Shown: piece by piece, positions 33,877 through 41,854 of the stretch | How the letters are laid out: every line of letters starts with the position of its first letter | Numbering within the stretch: the first letter of the stretch is position 1 | DNA from: a bacterium | Lineage (GTDB): Bacteria; Actinomycetota; Acidimicrobiia; Spongiisociales; ZC4RG35 | Assembly (NCBI GenBank): GCA_028823995.1 | Contig: JAPPFD010000031.1 | Coordinates: 58,112-122,111, forward strand | DNA: 64,000 bases | Direction: 5' to 3' | Made by a program: the position numbers and the translations under genes | Notes under the pieces: generated by a model | Databases searched by the model: none | What the model was told of the DNA's origin: nothing | Seen by the model: the letters and a program-made list of their open reading frames with translations, nothing else

Positions 33877-35394
33877 ATGATGACCGGACCGGGGGGGTCG
33901 TCTGGGCAGTTCGTCTCCGACGTAGGGGTTGTCGGTCTGGTGGGGACCGGCGTGATCGGAAAGGGATGGGCGGTGCGGGCCCTCTCCCGGGGCTGGGAGG
34001 TGGTAGCCACCGATCCGGCGCCCGGGGCCGCGGAGGGCCTGATGGCTTTCGTGGAACGGGCCTGGCCGGCCGCCACGGCGCTGGGCCTCTACCCCGGGGC
34101 GCGCCCCGACCGGGTGCGATTTGTGGACGGCATCGAGGAGGTAGCCGGCCGGACCGACCTGGTCGTCGAGTCGGTTTCCGAGCGCGAGGAACTCAAAAAG
34201 GAGGTGGCGCTCCAGATCGACAGGGCGCTTGCGGCTGACGTGTTGATCTGCTCCAGTTCTTCCGGACTCCTCCCCAGCCGCCTGCAGGCCGGACTCCGGC
34301 ACCCGGAGCGATACCTCGTCGCCCATCCATTCAACCCCGTCTACATACTCCCCCTGGTGGAACTGTGCGGGGGCCGCCTCACCAGTCCCGGCGCGCTGGC
34401 CGCGGCCAAGGCGATATACGAAGACCTGGGCATGCACCCGCTGGTGGTGCGGAACGAGATCGAGGGCTATCTCTCCGACCGCCTGCAGGAGGCCATGTGG
34501 CGCGAGGCCCTCTGGATGGTGAGTGACGGCGTCGCCACCACCGATGAACTCGACCAGGCCATCATCTACGGTCCGGGTCTGCGCTGGGCCGGAATGGGGA
34601 CCATGCTCACCTTTCACCTGGCGGGGGGATCCGGTGGCATGCGGCACATGCTCGAGCATTTCGGTCCGGCCCTGGAGCTTCCCTGGACAAGACTCAAGGC
34701 GCCTCCCCTGACAGAACGCCTATCGGAGTCCCTCATCTCGGGGATCGACGAACAGGCGGCGGGCCGGAGCGTGGCCGAGTTGGAGCAGCTTCGCGACGGC
34801 TTTCTGATCTCGGTGATGCGAGCGCTTCGACCTCACGACCTGGGGGCGGGACGGATGGTTGCCGACCGGGAGGCGGTCCGGCTGGGGGCCGCGGCCCGGA
34901 CCTGGCGTCCCGGAGTGGAGGTGGTAGCCCCCCTGGAGCTCTATCACACCCAGGTGGAACCGGATTGGGTGGACTACAACGGGCACATGACCGAAAGCGC
35001 CTACCTGACCGCCTTCGGTTGGGCCTCCGACGCCCTGTTCCGCTTCGTGGGGATCGATGAGGACTATCGGGCGGGCGGACACTCCTTCTATACAGTTGAG
35101 ACCCACATCCACTACCGCCGGGAGGCTTCCGTGCACCAGGAACTCTTCTTCACCACTCAGGTGCTGGGAGTGGATGAGAGGCGCCTTCACATCTTCCATG
35201 CCATGCACGACAAGGACGGGCGTCGCCTGTCCTCCACCGAGCAGATGCTTCTTCACGTCGACACAGAGGCGGGCGGGGCCGTCTCCGTCCTCCCCGGACC
35301 GGCCCGGGCGCTGGCTGCCGTGGAGGAGGCCCACCGGAAGCTGGGGGTCCCTCCCGAGGTCGGGTCGCGGATGAGCCTCGACCGCGGGAGCTGA
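33877..35394 (+). CDS. L-carnitine dehydrogenase fused to 4HBT thioesterase
   Basis: About 505 aa; starts at one of two adjacent ATGs (33877/33880), with a TTG at 33871 also possible. Residues about 15-310 are a 3-hydroxyacyl-CoA-dehydrogenase-type NAD domain: VGLVGTGVIGKGWAV, SSSSGLLPS and the catalytic HPFNPVYILPLVEL (His150). Residues about 350-490 are a hot-dog thioesterase with PDWVDYNGHMTESAY. This fusion is known for carnitine 3-dehydrogenase with betainyl-CoA thioesterase. It would oxidise carnitine to 3-dehydrocarnitine, then hydrolyse the betainyl-CoA made by the preceding BKACE enzyme to glycine betaine. The gap to the upstream gene is 12 bp. Confidence 0.88.
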   Translation: MMTGPGGSSGQFVSDVGVVGLVGTGVIGKGWAVRALSRGWEVVATDPAPGAAEGLMAFVERAWPAATALGLYPGARPDRVRFVDGIEEVAGRTDLVVESVSEREELKKEVALQIDRALAADVLICSSSSGLLPSRLQAGLRHPERYLVAHPFNPVYILPLVELCGGRLTSPGALAAAKAIYEDLGMHPLVVRNEIEGYLSDRLQEAMWREALWMVSDGVATTDELDQAIIYGPGLRWAGMGTMLTFHLAGGSGGMRHMLEHFGPALELPWTRLKAPPLTERLSESLISGIDEQAAGRSVAELEQLRDGFLISVMRALRPHDLGAGRMVADREAVRLGAAARTWRPGVEVVAPLELYHTQVEPDWVDYNGHMTESAYLTAFGWASDALFRFVGIDEDYRAGGHSFYTVETHIHYRREASVHQELFFTTQVLGVDERRLHIFHAMHDKDGRRLSSTEQMLLHVDTEAGGAVSVLPGPARALAAVEEAHRKLGVPPEVGSRMSLDRGS

Positions 35395-35409
35395 GAGCAG
35401 GGAGCACCC

Positions 35410-36582
35410 ATGGACTTCGCGCTCACCGACGAACAGGAACTGATCCTCGCCACTGTCCGGGACTTCACCAACCGCGAGTTGCTTCCCCACGAAGATGAGG
35501 TGGAACGGCGCGGCCACGTCCCGGCCGAACTGGCGGAGGGGATAAAGAGGAGGGCGATCGAGGCGGGGATCTTCGCGGCCAACATGCCGGTGGAGGTGGG
35601 CGGCGCCGGCCTGGACAACCTGACCATGACACTGGTGGAGAAGGAACTGGGCAGGGTCTCCTATGCCCTCCACCACCTGGTGGCCCGGCCCTCCAACATC
35701 CTGCTGGCGTGCGTCGGGCCCCAGCGGGAGCGGTACCTCTTTCCTACCGTGGCGGGGGATCGCATGGAGGCCCTGGCGATGAGCGAGCCGGACGCCGGCT
35801 CCGATCTGCGGGGCATGAAGTGCCGGGCGGTCCGGGACGGGGACGAGTACGTGATCTCGGGCGTCAAGCACTTCATCTCCCACGCCGACATCTGCGACTA
35901 TGTGATCCTCTTCGCCGCCACCGGTCCCGAGCCGGGGGCGGGCCGAGGCCGGGGACGCACTCCCCAACGGATCACCGCCTTCCTGGTGGATGTGGGGACT
36001 CCCGGCTTCGAGGTCCGAGAGGGCTACCGGTCGGTATCGCATAGGGGGTACAACAACTCCGTCCTCAATTTCGACGATTGCCGCATCCCGGCATCCCAGA
36101 TCCTGGGAGAGGAGCATCGCGGGTTCGACGTGGCCAACACCTGGCTGGGGGAGACCCGGCTGGCGGTGGCCGCCAACTGTCTGGGCCGCGCAGAGCGGGC
36201 CATGGACCTGGCGGCCGGATGGGCGGCCCGCCGCACCCAGTTCGGGCAGACCATTGGACGCTTCCAGGGGGTGTCGTTCAAGCTGGCCGACATGGCCACC
36301 CGACTGGCTTCGGCGGAGCTTCTCACTCTCCGGGCCGCTTGGAAGGCCGACAGGAACACAATGACCGACGCCGATGCGGCCATGGCGAAGCTGGCCGCCA
36401 CCGAGATGCTGGCCTACGTGACCGACGAGGCCATCCAGATCTTCGGCGGGATGGGCTTGATGGACGAACTGCCGCTGGAGCGCCTGTGGAGGGACGCCCG
36501 GGTAGAGCGCATCTGGGATGGCACGTCGGAGATCCAACGCCACATCATCTCTCGTTCCATCCTCCGGCCCCTCGAGGGCTGA
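35410..36582 (+). CDS. Acyl-CoA dehydrogenase; possible gamma-butyrobetainyl-CoA dehydrogenase
   Basis: 390 aa, complete acyl-CoA dehydrogenase fold: N-terminal helical domain, FAD/substrate beta domain (AMSEPDAGSDLRGMKC, ISGVKHFISHAD) and C-terminal helices (RRTQFGQTIGRFQGV, IFGGMGLMDELPLERLWRDARV). At the usual catalytic-Glu position of short-chain enzymes (IYEGTSE) this protein has IWDGTSE, so the base would be Asp370. Within a carnitine operon it could form crotonobetainyl-CoA from gamma-butyrobetainyl-CoA, analogous to CaiA; substrate is inferred. Electrons could go to the EtfAB encoded in this window. It sits 15 bp after the fusion gene and 6 bp before the CoA ligase. Confidence 0.86.
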   Translation: MDFALTDEQELILATVRDFTNRELLPHEDEVERRGHVPAELAEGIKRRAIEAGIFAANMPVEVGGAGLDNLTMTLVEKELGRVSYALHHLVARPSNILLACVGPQRERYLFPTVAGDRMEALAMSEPDAGSDLRGMKCRAVRDGDEYVISGVKHFISHADICDYVILFAATGPEPGAGRGRGRTPQRITAFLVDVGTPGFEVREGYRSVSHRGYNNSVLNFDDCRIPASQILGEEHRGFDVANTWLGETRLAVAANCLGRAERAMDLAAGWAARRTQFGQTIGRFQGVSFKLADMATRLASAELLTLRAAWKADRNTMTDADAAMAKLAATEMLAYVTDEAIQIFGGMGLMDELPLERLWRDARVERIWDGTSEIQRHIISRSILRPLEG

Positions 36583-36588
36583 ACCACG

Positions 36589-38619
36589 GTGTCGAGACTG
36601 TCGCGGCTGCTGAGGCCCAGGACCGTGGCGTTGGTGGGGGGGAGTCTGGTCAACCGGCTGGTGGAGTCCTGTGAGGAGATGGGATTCATCGGAGAGATCT
36701 GGCCGGTGAACCCCGACCGGGAGCGGTTGGCCGGGCTGGAGTGCTATCCGGACCTCCGGGCGTTGCCTTCCCCGCCCGACGCGGCCTTTCTGGCGGTCAA
36801 CCGTGGGCGGACCATCGAGGCGGTGGCGACTCTGGCCGAGATGGGAGCGGGCTCGGCGGTCTGCTACGCCTCTCTCTTCGCGGAGCAGGGATCCGACGGC
36901 GCCGCCTACCAGCGACGCCTGGTGGAGGCGGCCGGGGAGATGCCGATTCTGGGGCCCAACTGCTACGGCCTGGTCAACGCGGTGGACGGCGTGGCGCTGT
37001 GGCCCGACCTGTTGGGCTGCCAGCCGGTCTCCGAGGGCGTGGCCCTGATCTCCCAGAGCGGGAACGTCGGGATGAACCTGTCTTTCCAGGGTCGCCAGCT
37101 ACCCGTCTCTCACCTGATCACGGTGGGGAATCAGGCCATGGTGGGGATAGAGGACCTGATGGAGGAGTTGTTGGGGGACCGGCGCGTCAAGGGCATCGGT
37201 CTGTTTCTCGAAGCGGTCCGGGATCCCGCCCGGTTCCTGGCTGCGGCGCGGAGGGCCCTGGCGGCCCGGGTGCCGGTCGTGGCCCTGATGGTGGGCCGTT
37301 CCCGGCGGGGCGCGGAGATCGCCCGGAGCCACACCGCCTCGATCAGCGGCATGACCCAGGCGTACCGAGCCCTCTTCGACCGCGGCGGGGTGATGAGGGT
37401 GGAAACCATCCCCGAGTTGTTGGAGACCCTGGGGGTGTTGGTGGGAGTGGGTCCCCTCCGGGGGAACCGGATCGTCTCCATGTCCTGTTCGGGAGGGGAG
37501 GCGTCGCATGTGGCCGACCTGTCGGAGGGTACCCGCCTGGACTTCGCCCCGTTCCCGTCCGGGCAGGCCGCCCGGGTGGGGCGGATACTGGAGGGAAGGG
37601 TGAAGGTGGGCAACCCCCTCGACTACCACACATTCATCTGGGACGACCGCGCCCGGCTGGAGCGGTTGTTCCGTGAGGTGACCTCCGGCCCCCAGGACGC
37701 CACGATGCTGGTGCTGGACCTCCCCGACCGCGAAGGAGACTTCTCGGCCTTCTGGAAGACGGCCCGGGCGATGGTGACGGCCCAATCGGTGTCGAAGCGA
37801 CCTGCCCTGGTGGTGTCGGGACTTCCCGAGAACCTCTCCGCAGACCTGGCCAGGGAGTTGGCGGCGGCCGGGGTGACGCCGGTGCGGGGTATTGCCGAGG
37901 CGCTGGCCGGACTGGACGCGGCTGTCCGATGGGGAGAGGCGGTCCACTCCCAGCCCCCCATCTCTCCCGCCGCCGTCCCGCCGCCGGGTGACTGCCTCAT
38001 TCACCTTGATGAAGCTCAAGCCAAGGCGCGCCTCGGAGAGTGGGGGATGACGGCGCCCCGGGGAAAGGTCACCCCGGCCTCCGGCGTGGAGACTGCGGCG
38101 GCGGAGATCGGCTATCCCGTCACGATCAAGGTGGTGGGGATCGATCACAAGACCGAGGGGGCGGGGGTGAAGGTGGGGATCCGCACGCCCGGCGACTTGG
38201 ATCTCGTATTGGAGGAGATGCTGGAGCGCTACGAGGGACCGTTCCTGGTGGAGGAGACGGTCGGCGGGGTGGTGGCCGAGTTGCTGGTCTCAGTGCGCCG
38301 CCAGTGGCCTGTCGGGTGGCTGGTGACTCTGGGGGCTGGGGGAGTCCTCACCGAATTGGTGCACGACTTCGTCCACTTTCTGGCCCCGGTCGACCCCCGG
38401 GAGGTGCGGGCCGGGATAGAGAAGTTGAAGGTAGGCCAGTTGCTGGTCGGATACCGGGGAGCCCCGGCAGCGGACCTGGGAGCCTGCGTAGCCGCCATCT
38501 GCGCCCTGGTGGACGGCGTGCTGGGCGACGAGGACGTAGTCGAGGTGGAGGTGAACCCGTTGCTGGCCACCGCCTCGGGGGCGGTGGCGGCCGACGCGCT
38601 GCTGAGCCTGACCGGTTGA
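36589..38619 (+). CDS. ADP-forming (NDP-forming) acyl-CoA synthetase
   Basis: 676 aa from a GTG. Single-chain ACD layout: CoA-binding Rossmann domain (LLRPRTVALVGGSLVNRLVE), ligase domain with ALISQSGNVGMN and the phospho-His candidate in ARSHTASISGM, then ATP-grasp subdomains (about 460-676; LIHLDEAQAKARLGEWGM, YPVTIKVVGIDHKTEGAGVKVG, VEVEVNPLLA). It activates a carboxylate with CoA at the cost of ATP to ADP and phosphate. Placed after an acyl-CoA dehydrogenase in a carnitine operon, it could charge gamma-butyrobetaine, crotonobetaine or carnitine, replacing the AMP-forming CaiC ligase of enterobacteria. Confidence 0.88.
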   Translation: MSRLSRLLRPRTVALVGGSLVNRLVESCEEMGFIGEIWPVNPDRERLAGLECYPDLRALPSPPDAAFLAVNRGRTIEAVATLAEMGAGSAVCYASLFAEQGSDGAAYQRRLVEAAGEMPILGPNCYGLVNAVDGVALWPDLLGCQPVSEGVALISQSGNVGMNLSFQGRQLPVSHLITVGNQAMVGIEDLMEELLGDRRVKGIGLFLEAVRDPARFLAAARRALAARVPVVALMVGRSRRGAEIARSHTASISGMTQAYRALFDRGGVMRVETIPELLETLGVLVGVGPLRGNRIVSMSCSGGEASHVADLSEGTRLDFAPFPSGQAARVGRILEGRVKVGNPLDYHTFIWDDRARLERLFREVTSGPQDATMLVLDLPDREGDFSAFWKTARAMVTAQSVSKRPALVVSGLPENLSADLARELAAAGVTPVRGIAEALAGLDAAVRWGEAVHSQPPISPAAVPPPGDCLIHLDEAQAKARLGEWGMTAPRGKVTPASGVETAAAEIGYPVTIKVVGIDHKTEGAGVKVGIRTPGDLDLVLEEMLERYEGPFLVEETVGGVVAELLVSVRRQWPVGWLVTLGAGGVLTELVHDFVHFLAPVDPREVRAGIEKLKVGQLLVGYRGAPAADLGACVAAICALVDGVLGDEDVVEVEVNPLLATASGAVAADALLSLTG

Positions 38620-38666
38620 GAAGAGCGCCGACCGACTCGCGAAACCAAGGCAAGGTACTCTTTGCC

Positions 38667-38685
38667 GAACCGGTTCGACGAACCG
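38667..38685. promoter_or_regulatory. Overlapping perfect palindromes upstream of transporter 2
   Basis: CGAACCGGTTCG (38667-38678) and CGGTTCGACGAACCG (38671-38685) overlap, giving three alternating half-sites. They lie 22 bp before the chosen ATPase start in the 87-bp gap after the CoA ligase gene. They could be an internal operator or an mRNA hairpin in the operon; there is no T-run. Confidence 0.4.
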
Positions 38686-38706
38686 ACGCGACGGCAGAAG
38701 GCATGG

Positions 38707-39759
38707 ATGGCTGATTCAGAAGAGCATTCGAACAGTCCCTCGGATCGACCGATCCTGGCCTCGGGGGTTTGGAAGGTCTTCGGAAAACGCGTGGCGGACG
38801 CCATGGCAATGGCCAGGGACAAGGTCGACCAGTCGGAGATCCTGGCCAAGAGCGGGTGCGTTGTCGCCGTGCAGGACGCCACGTTCGAGGTCAACTGGGG
38901 GGAGATATTCGTGGTTATGGGGCTGTCGGGCAGCGGGAAGTCCACCCTCATCCGCTGTCTCTCGCGATTGGTCGACGCCACCGCCGGCAGGATCGTCATC
39001 AACGGCCAGGACCTGGGGGAGATGCCGGAACTCGAGTTGCGGGAACTGCGCCGCCATACGATCAGCATGGTCTTCCAGAACTACGGGCTGTTTCCCCACC
39101 GGCGAGTGATAGACAACGTTGCCTTCGGGCTGGAGGTGAGGGGAGCCACCAAGGAGGACCGCTACCAGAAGGCGGAGGAGATGATCGAGCTGGTGGGGCT
39201 GGACGGGTGGGCCTCGAACTACCCGGAGCAATTGAGCGGAGGCATGAAGCAGCGGGTGGGCCTGGCCCGGGCGTTGGCGGTGGACCCCGAGATCCTGTTG
39301 TTCGACGAGCCCTTCTCCGCCCTGGATCCCCTGATCCGCCGGGACATGCAGGATGAGCTCCTGGGTCTCCAGGAACGTCTCCGGTGCACCATGGTGTTCA
39401 TCACCCACGACTTCTCGGAGGCTCTGAAGCTGGGGGACCGGATCGCGATCATGCGATCGGGCGCCATAGTGCAGGTGGGAACGCCCGAGGAGATCGTCGC
39501 CCATCCCGCCGACGACTACGTGCGGGACTTCACGATCGATGTTCCCCGGCACAAGGTGTTATCCGCCGGAACGGTGATGGCGGGGGTCTCCCCGGACATG
39601 GTCTTGGAAGGAGAGCCCGTGGCGGTTTCCGCCCGACTGGACGCCATCCTGCCTCGCCTCCTGACCGAGGGCAGACCGGTGCCGGTGGTCGACGAACGCG
39701 GTGAACGGTGCGGGGTTTTGGAGCCGGCGGTCGTCTCCCGGTACCTCTGGCGGCAATGA
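38707..39759 (+). CDS. Quaternary amine ABC transporter ATP-binding protein 2 (ProV/OpuAA type)
   Basis: 350 aa from the ATG at 38707 (an in-frame TTG at 38662 would run over the palindromes). Walker A MGLSGSGKST, FQNYGLFPHRRVIDN, LSGGMKQRVGLARALA, ILLFDEPFSALDP and FITHDFSEALKLGD. The ProV-type N-terminal extension is present, but the C-terminal region after the ATPase is only about 90 residues and CBS-like features are reduced compared with the other ATPase in this window. ATGA overlap with the permease gene. Second complete betaine-type importer. Confidence 0.92.
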   Translation: MADSEEHSNSPSDRPILASGVWKVFGKRVADAMAMARDKVDQSEILAKSGCVVAVQDATFEVNWGEIFVVMGLSGSGKSTLIRCLSRLVDATAGRIVINGQDLGEMPELELRELRRHTISMVFQNYGLFPHRRVIDNVAFGLEVRGATKEDRYQKAEEMIELVGLDGWASNYPEQLSGGMKQRVGLARALAVDPEILLFDEPFSALDPLIRRDMQDELLGLQERLRCTMVFITHDFSEALKLGDRIAIMRSGAIVQVGTPEEIVAHPADDYVRDFTIDVPRHKVLSAGTVMAGVSPDMVLEGEPVAVSARLDAILPRLLTEGRPVPVVDERGERCGVLEPAVVSRYLWRQ

Positions 39760-41702
39760 CCTCCCTGACGGTCCGGTCAGCGGGCTGGCGCCGTCCGATG
39801 GCGTACCTGGGAGGAGCCGTTCTCCTTTTGGGAGGATTGATAGTGTTGCTGCCGGAGGGAATAGGGGCATTTCCACCGGAGTGGGATATTGGCTTCGGGC
39901 CGGCGGTGAACGAAGTCCAGCAGTGGTGGATCAGTAACAGGCGCGATCTCGGCGTTTACCTGTTCTTCTTCGATCCGCTCTCCGACTCCATCGACTGGCT
40001 GCTGCGTGCCTTCGAAAACCTGTTGATGGCCATCCCGTGGTATGTCCATGTAGCAGGGGTGGGAGTCGTTTTCGGCCGCTGGCTGGGGAGAGCGGGAGGA
40101 CTGGCCGCCGGGGCGGGCATGCTGTATTTCGTCGCCCTCGGGCTCTGGGAGCAAAGCGTCCAGACATTCTCCCTGATGACAGTGGCGGTGGCGCTGGCGG
40201 TGGCGATCGGAGTGCCGGTGGGAATACTGGCTGCTCGAAGCGACTGGGTATTCCGCGGGCTTAGGCCGGTGCTCGACTCGATGCAGACGCTTCCTGCCTT
40301 CGTTTATCTGATTCCGGTCCTACTTTTCTTTGGGGTGGCGAGGGTGCCGTCCCTAATTGCCACGGTGATCTACGCCTTGCCTCCCGTCATCCGGCTCACC
40401 AATTTAGGCATTCGGCAGGTCCCCACCGAGAGCCTGGAGGCGGGGCTGATGTTCGGGTCCACCTCCGGCCAACTCCTCCGGAAGGTCCAGTTGCCCCAGG
40501 CGGTTCCATCCATCCTGGCTGGGGTGAACCAGACGATCATGATGGCGTTGAGCATCGTGGTGATAGCGGCCATGATCGGTGCTGGGGGCCTGGGCCAGGA
40601 GGTGCTGCTGGCGCTCCGCCATCAGGAGGTGGGAAGGGCGGTGGAGGCGGGAATGGCCATCGTTCTGATGGCGGTGATGCTGGACCGTTTCTCCCACTCG
40701 CTGGTGGGGCAGGGTCGCATGGGAGGGGCGCATCACACTGAGGGGCTCCGGTATCGGTATTGGTGGGTAGCGGGAGGAGTGCTTGCCGCATTGGCGATCG
40801 CCGGATGGACAATCGGCTGGACGGACTATCCGACCGCCCTGCAGTTCAGTTACGCCGCCCCCATCGACGGAGCGGTGGACTGGGCAAGGGACAACCTGTA
40901 CCAGTTGGGAAACCTGCCGGTGGGCACCGGCCCGTTCAGCGACTTCCTCACCACCTACGGCACCCGCCCCATGCGGCTCTATTTGAGTGAGGAGGCGTGG
41001 CCGGTGGTGGTGCTGTTCTTCGGATTCGTAGCCTGGTGGGCTTCCGGCAAGAAGTTGTTGTTGGGATCGGTGGTCGGAACCGTTGTCATCGGGTTGCTGG
41101 GTATGTGGACCCTCACCATGGACACCCTGTCGCAAACGGTGGTGGCGGTGTTGATGGCCATAGTGATCGGGCTGCCCTTAGGGGTGGCGGCGTCACGCCG
41201 GGACTGGTTGGAGCGGGGCATGCGACCGGTCCTGGACACGTTGCAGACCATCCCGAGCTTCTGTTTCCTGGTCCCGGTGGTAATTCTCTTCAACGTCGGC
41301 CGGATCCCGGGGATCATCGCCTCGGTCCTGTACGCCATCCCGCCGGTGATTCGCCTCACCAACCTGGGGATTCGGAGTGTTGACTCCGAGATTGTGGAGG
41401 CTTCCGAGTCGTTCGGGGTCACCCGCCGCCAGAAGCTGTGGAAGATCCAGTTGCCCCTGGCCATGCCCACCGTGCTGGCGGGTATCAACCAGACCGTGAT
41501 GCTGGTATTGGCCATGGTGGTGATAGCCGGCCTGGTGGGAGGCGCAGGGCTGGGGTTGGAGGCGGTGAAAGGGCTGGCGAGGAGCGACACCGGCCTGGGA
41601 TTCGAAGCGGGGGCCTCAATTGTGATCCTTGCCATGATCCTCGACCGGATCACCCAAGGTTGGGCGGCTCGGTTTCAGCCTCCATCCTCGGATAGAGGCT
41701 AG
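39756..41702 (+). CDS. Quaternary amine ABC transporter permease 2, two fused permease domains
   Basis: 648 aa from the ATG overlapping the ATPase stop. Two ProW/OpuAB permease domains in one chain: first about 130-320 (QTLPAFVYLIPVLLFFGVA, YALPPVIRLTNLGIRQVP, then the EAA loop SLEAGLMFGSTSGQLLRKVQ), second about 460-640 (QTIPSFCFLVPVVILFNVG, YAIPPVIRLTNLGIRSVD, EASESFGVTRRQKLWKIQLP). So a single polypeptide supplies both halves of the membrane pore, unlike the first transporter's permease. Extra N-terminal and central membrane segments flank the domains. Confidence 0.92.
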   Translation: MTSLTVRSAGWRRPMAYLGGAVLLLGGLIVLLPEGIGAFPPEWDIGFGPAVNEVQQWWISNRRDLGVYLFFFDPLSDSIDWLLRAFENLLMAIPWYVHVAGVGVVFGRWLGRAGGLAAGAGMLYFVALGLWEQSVQTFSLMTVAVALAVAIGVPVGILAARSDWVFRGLRPVLDSMQTLPAFVYLIPVLLFFGVARVPSLIATVIYALPPVIRLTNLGIRQVPTESLEAGLMFGSTSGQLLRKVQLPQAVPSILAGVNQTIMMALSIVVIAAMIGAGGLGQEVLLALRHQEVGRAVEAGMAIVLMAVMLDRFSHSLVGQGRMGGAHHTEGLRYRYWWVAGGVLAALAIAGWTIGWTDYPTALQFSYAAPIDGAVDWARDNLYQLGNLPVGTGPFSDFLTTYGTRPMRLYLSEEAWPVVVLFFGFVAWWASGKKLLLGSVVGTVVIGLLGMWTLTMDTLSQTVVAVLMAIVIGLPLGVAASRRDWLERGMRPVLDTLQTIPSFCFLVPVVILFNVGRIPGIIASVLYAIPPVIRLTNLGIRSVDSEIVEASESFGVTRRQKLWKIQLPLAMPTVLAGINQTVMLVLAMVVIAGLVGGAGLGLEAVKGLARSDTGLGFEAGASIVILAMILDRITQGWAARFQPPSSDRG

Positions 41703-41773
41703 GTTTCGGGCCGTAGGCCTCCCCCGTCTGTTTAAATAGGTCTGCCCGAGTGGGCATCTGCCACCGGGGGTGG

Positions 41774-41788
41774 TTAACATATTGTTAA
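41774..41788. promoter_or_regulatory. Perfect 15-bp palindrome TTAACA-TAT-TGTTAA upstream of binding protein 2
   Basis: Located 67 bp before the binding protein ATG, in an AT-rich stretch of a 152-bp gap inside the transporter 2 unit. It matches the TTRAC-N5-GTNAA pattern found at two other betaine promoters, and is the most symmetrical of the three. Likely operator for separate expression of the binding protein. Confidence 0.45.
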
Positions 41789-41854
41789 ACTGTTGAACGA
41801 TGGTGATTAGTGAGAAATCTTGAGTTCGAAGCCCTGCGATGAAAGGACAAGGAT

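Noticed and set aside
34720..36543. 607-codon minus-strand frame across the carnitine operon
   Set aside because: Spans two well-supported plus-strand genes in the antisense direction and shows no motif.
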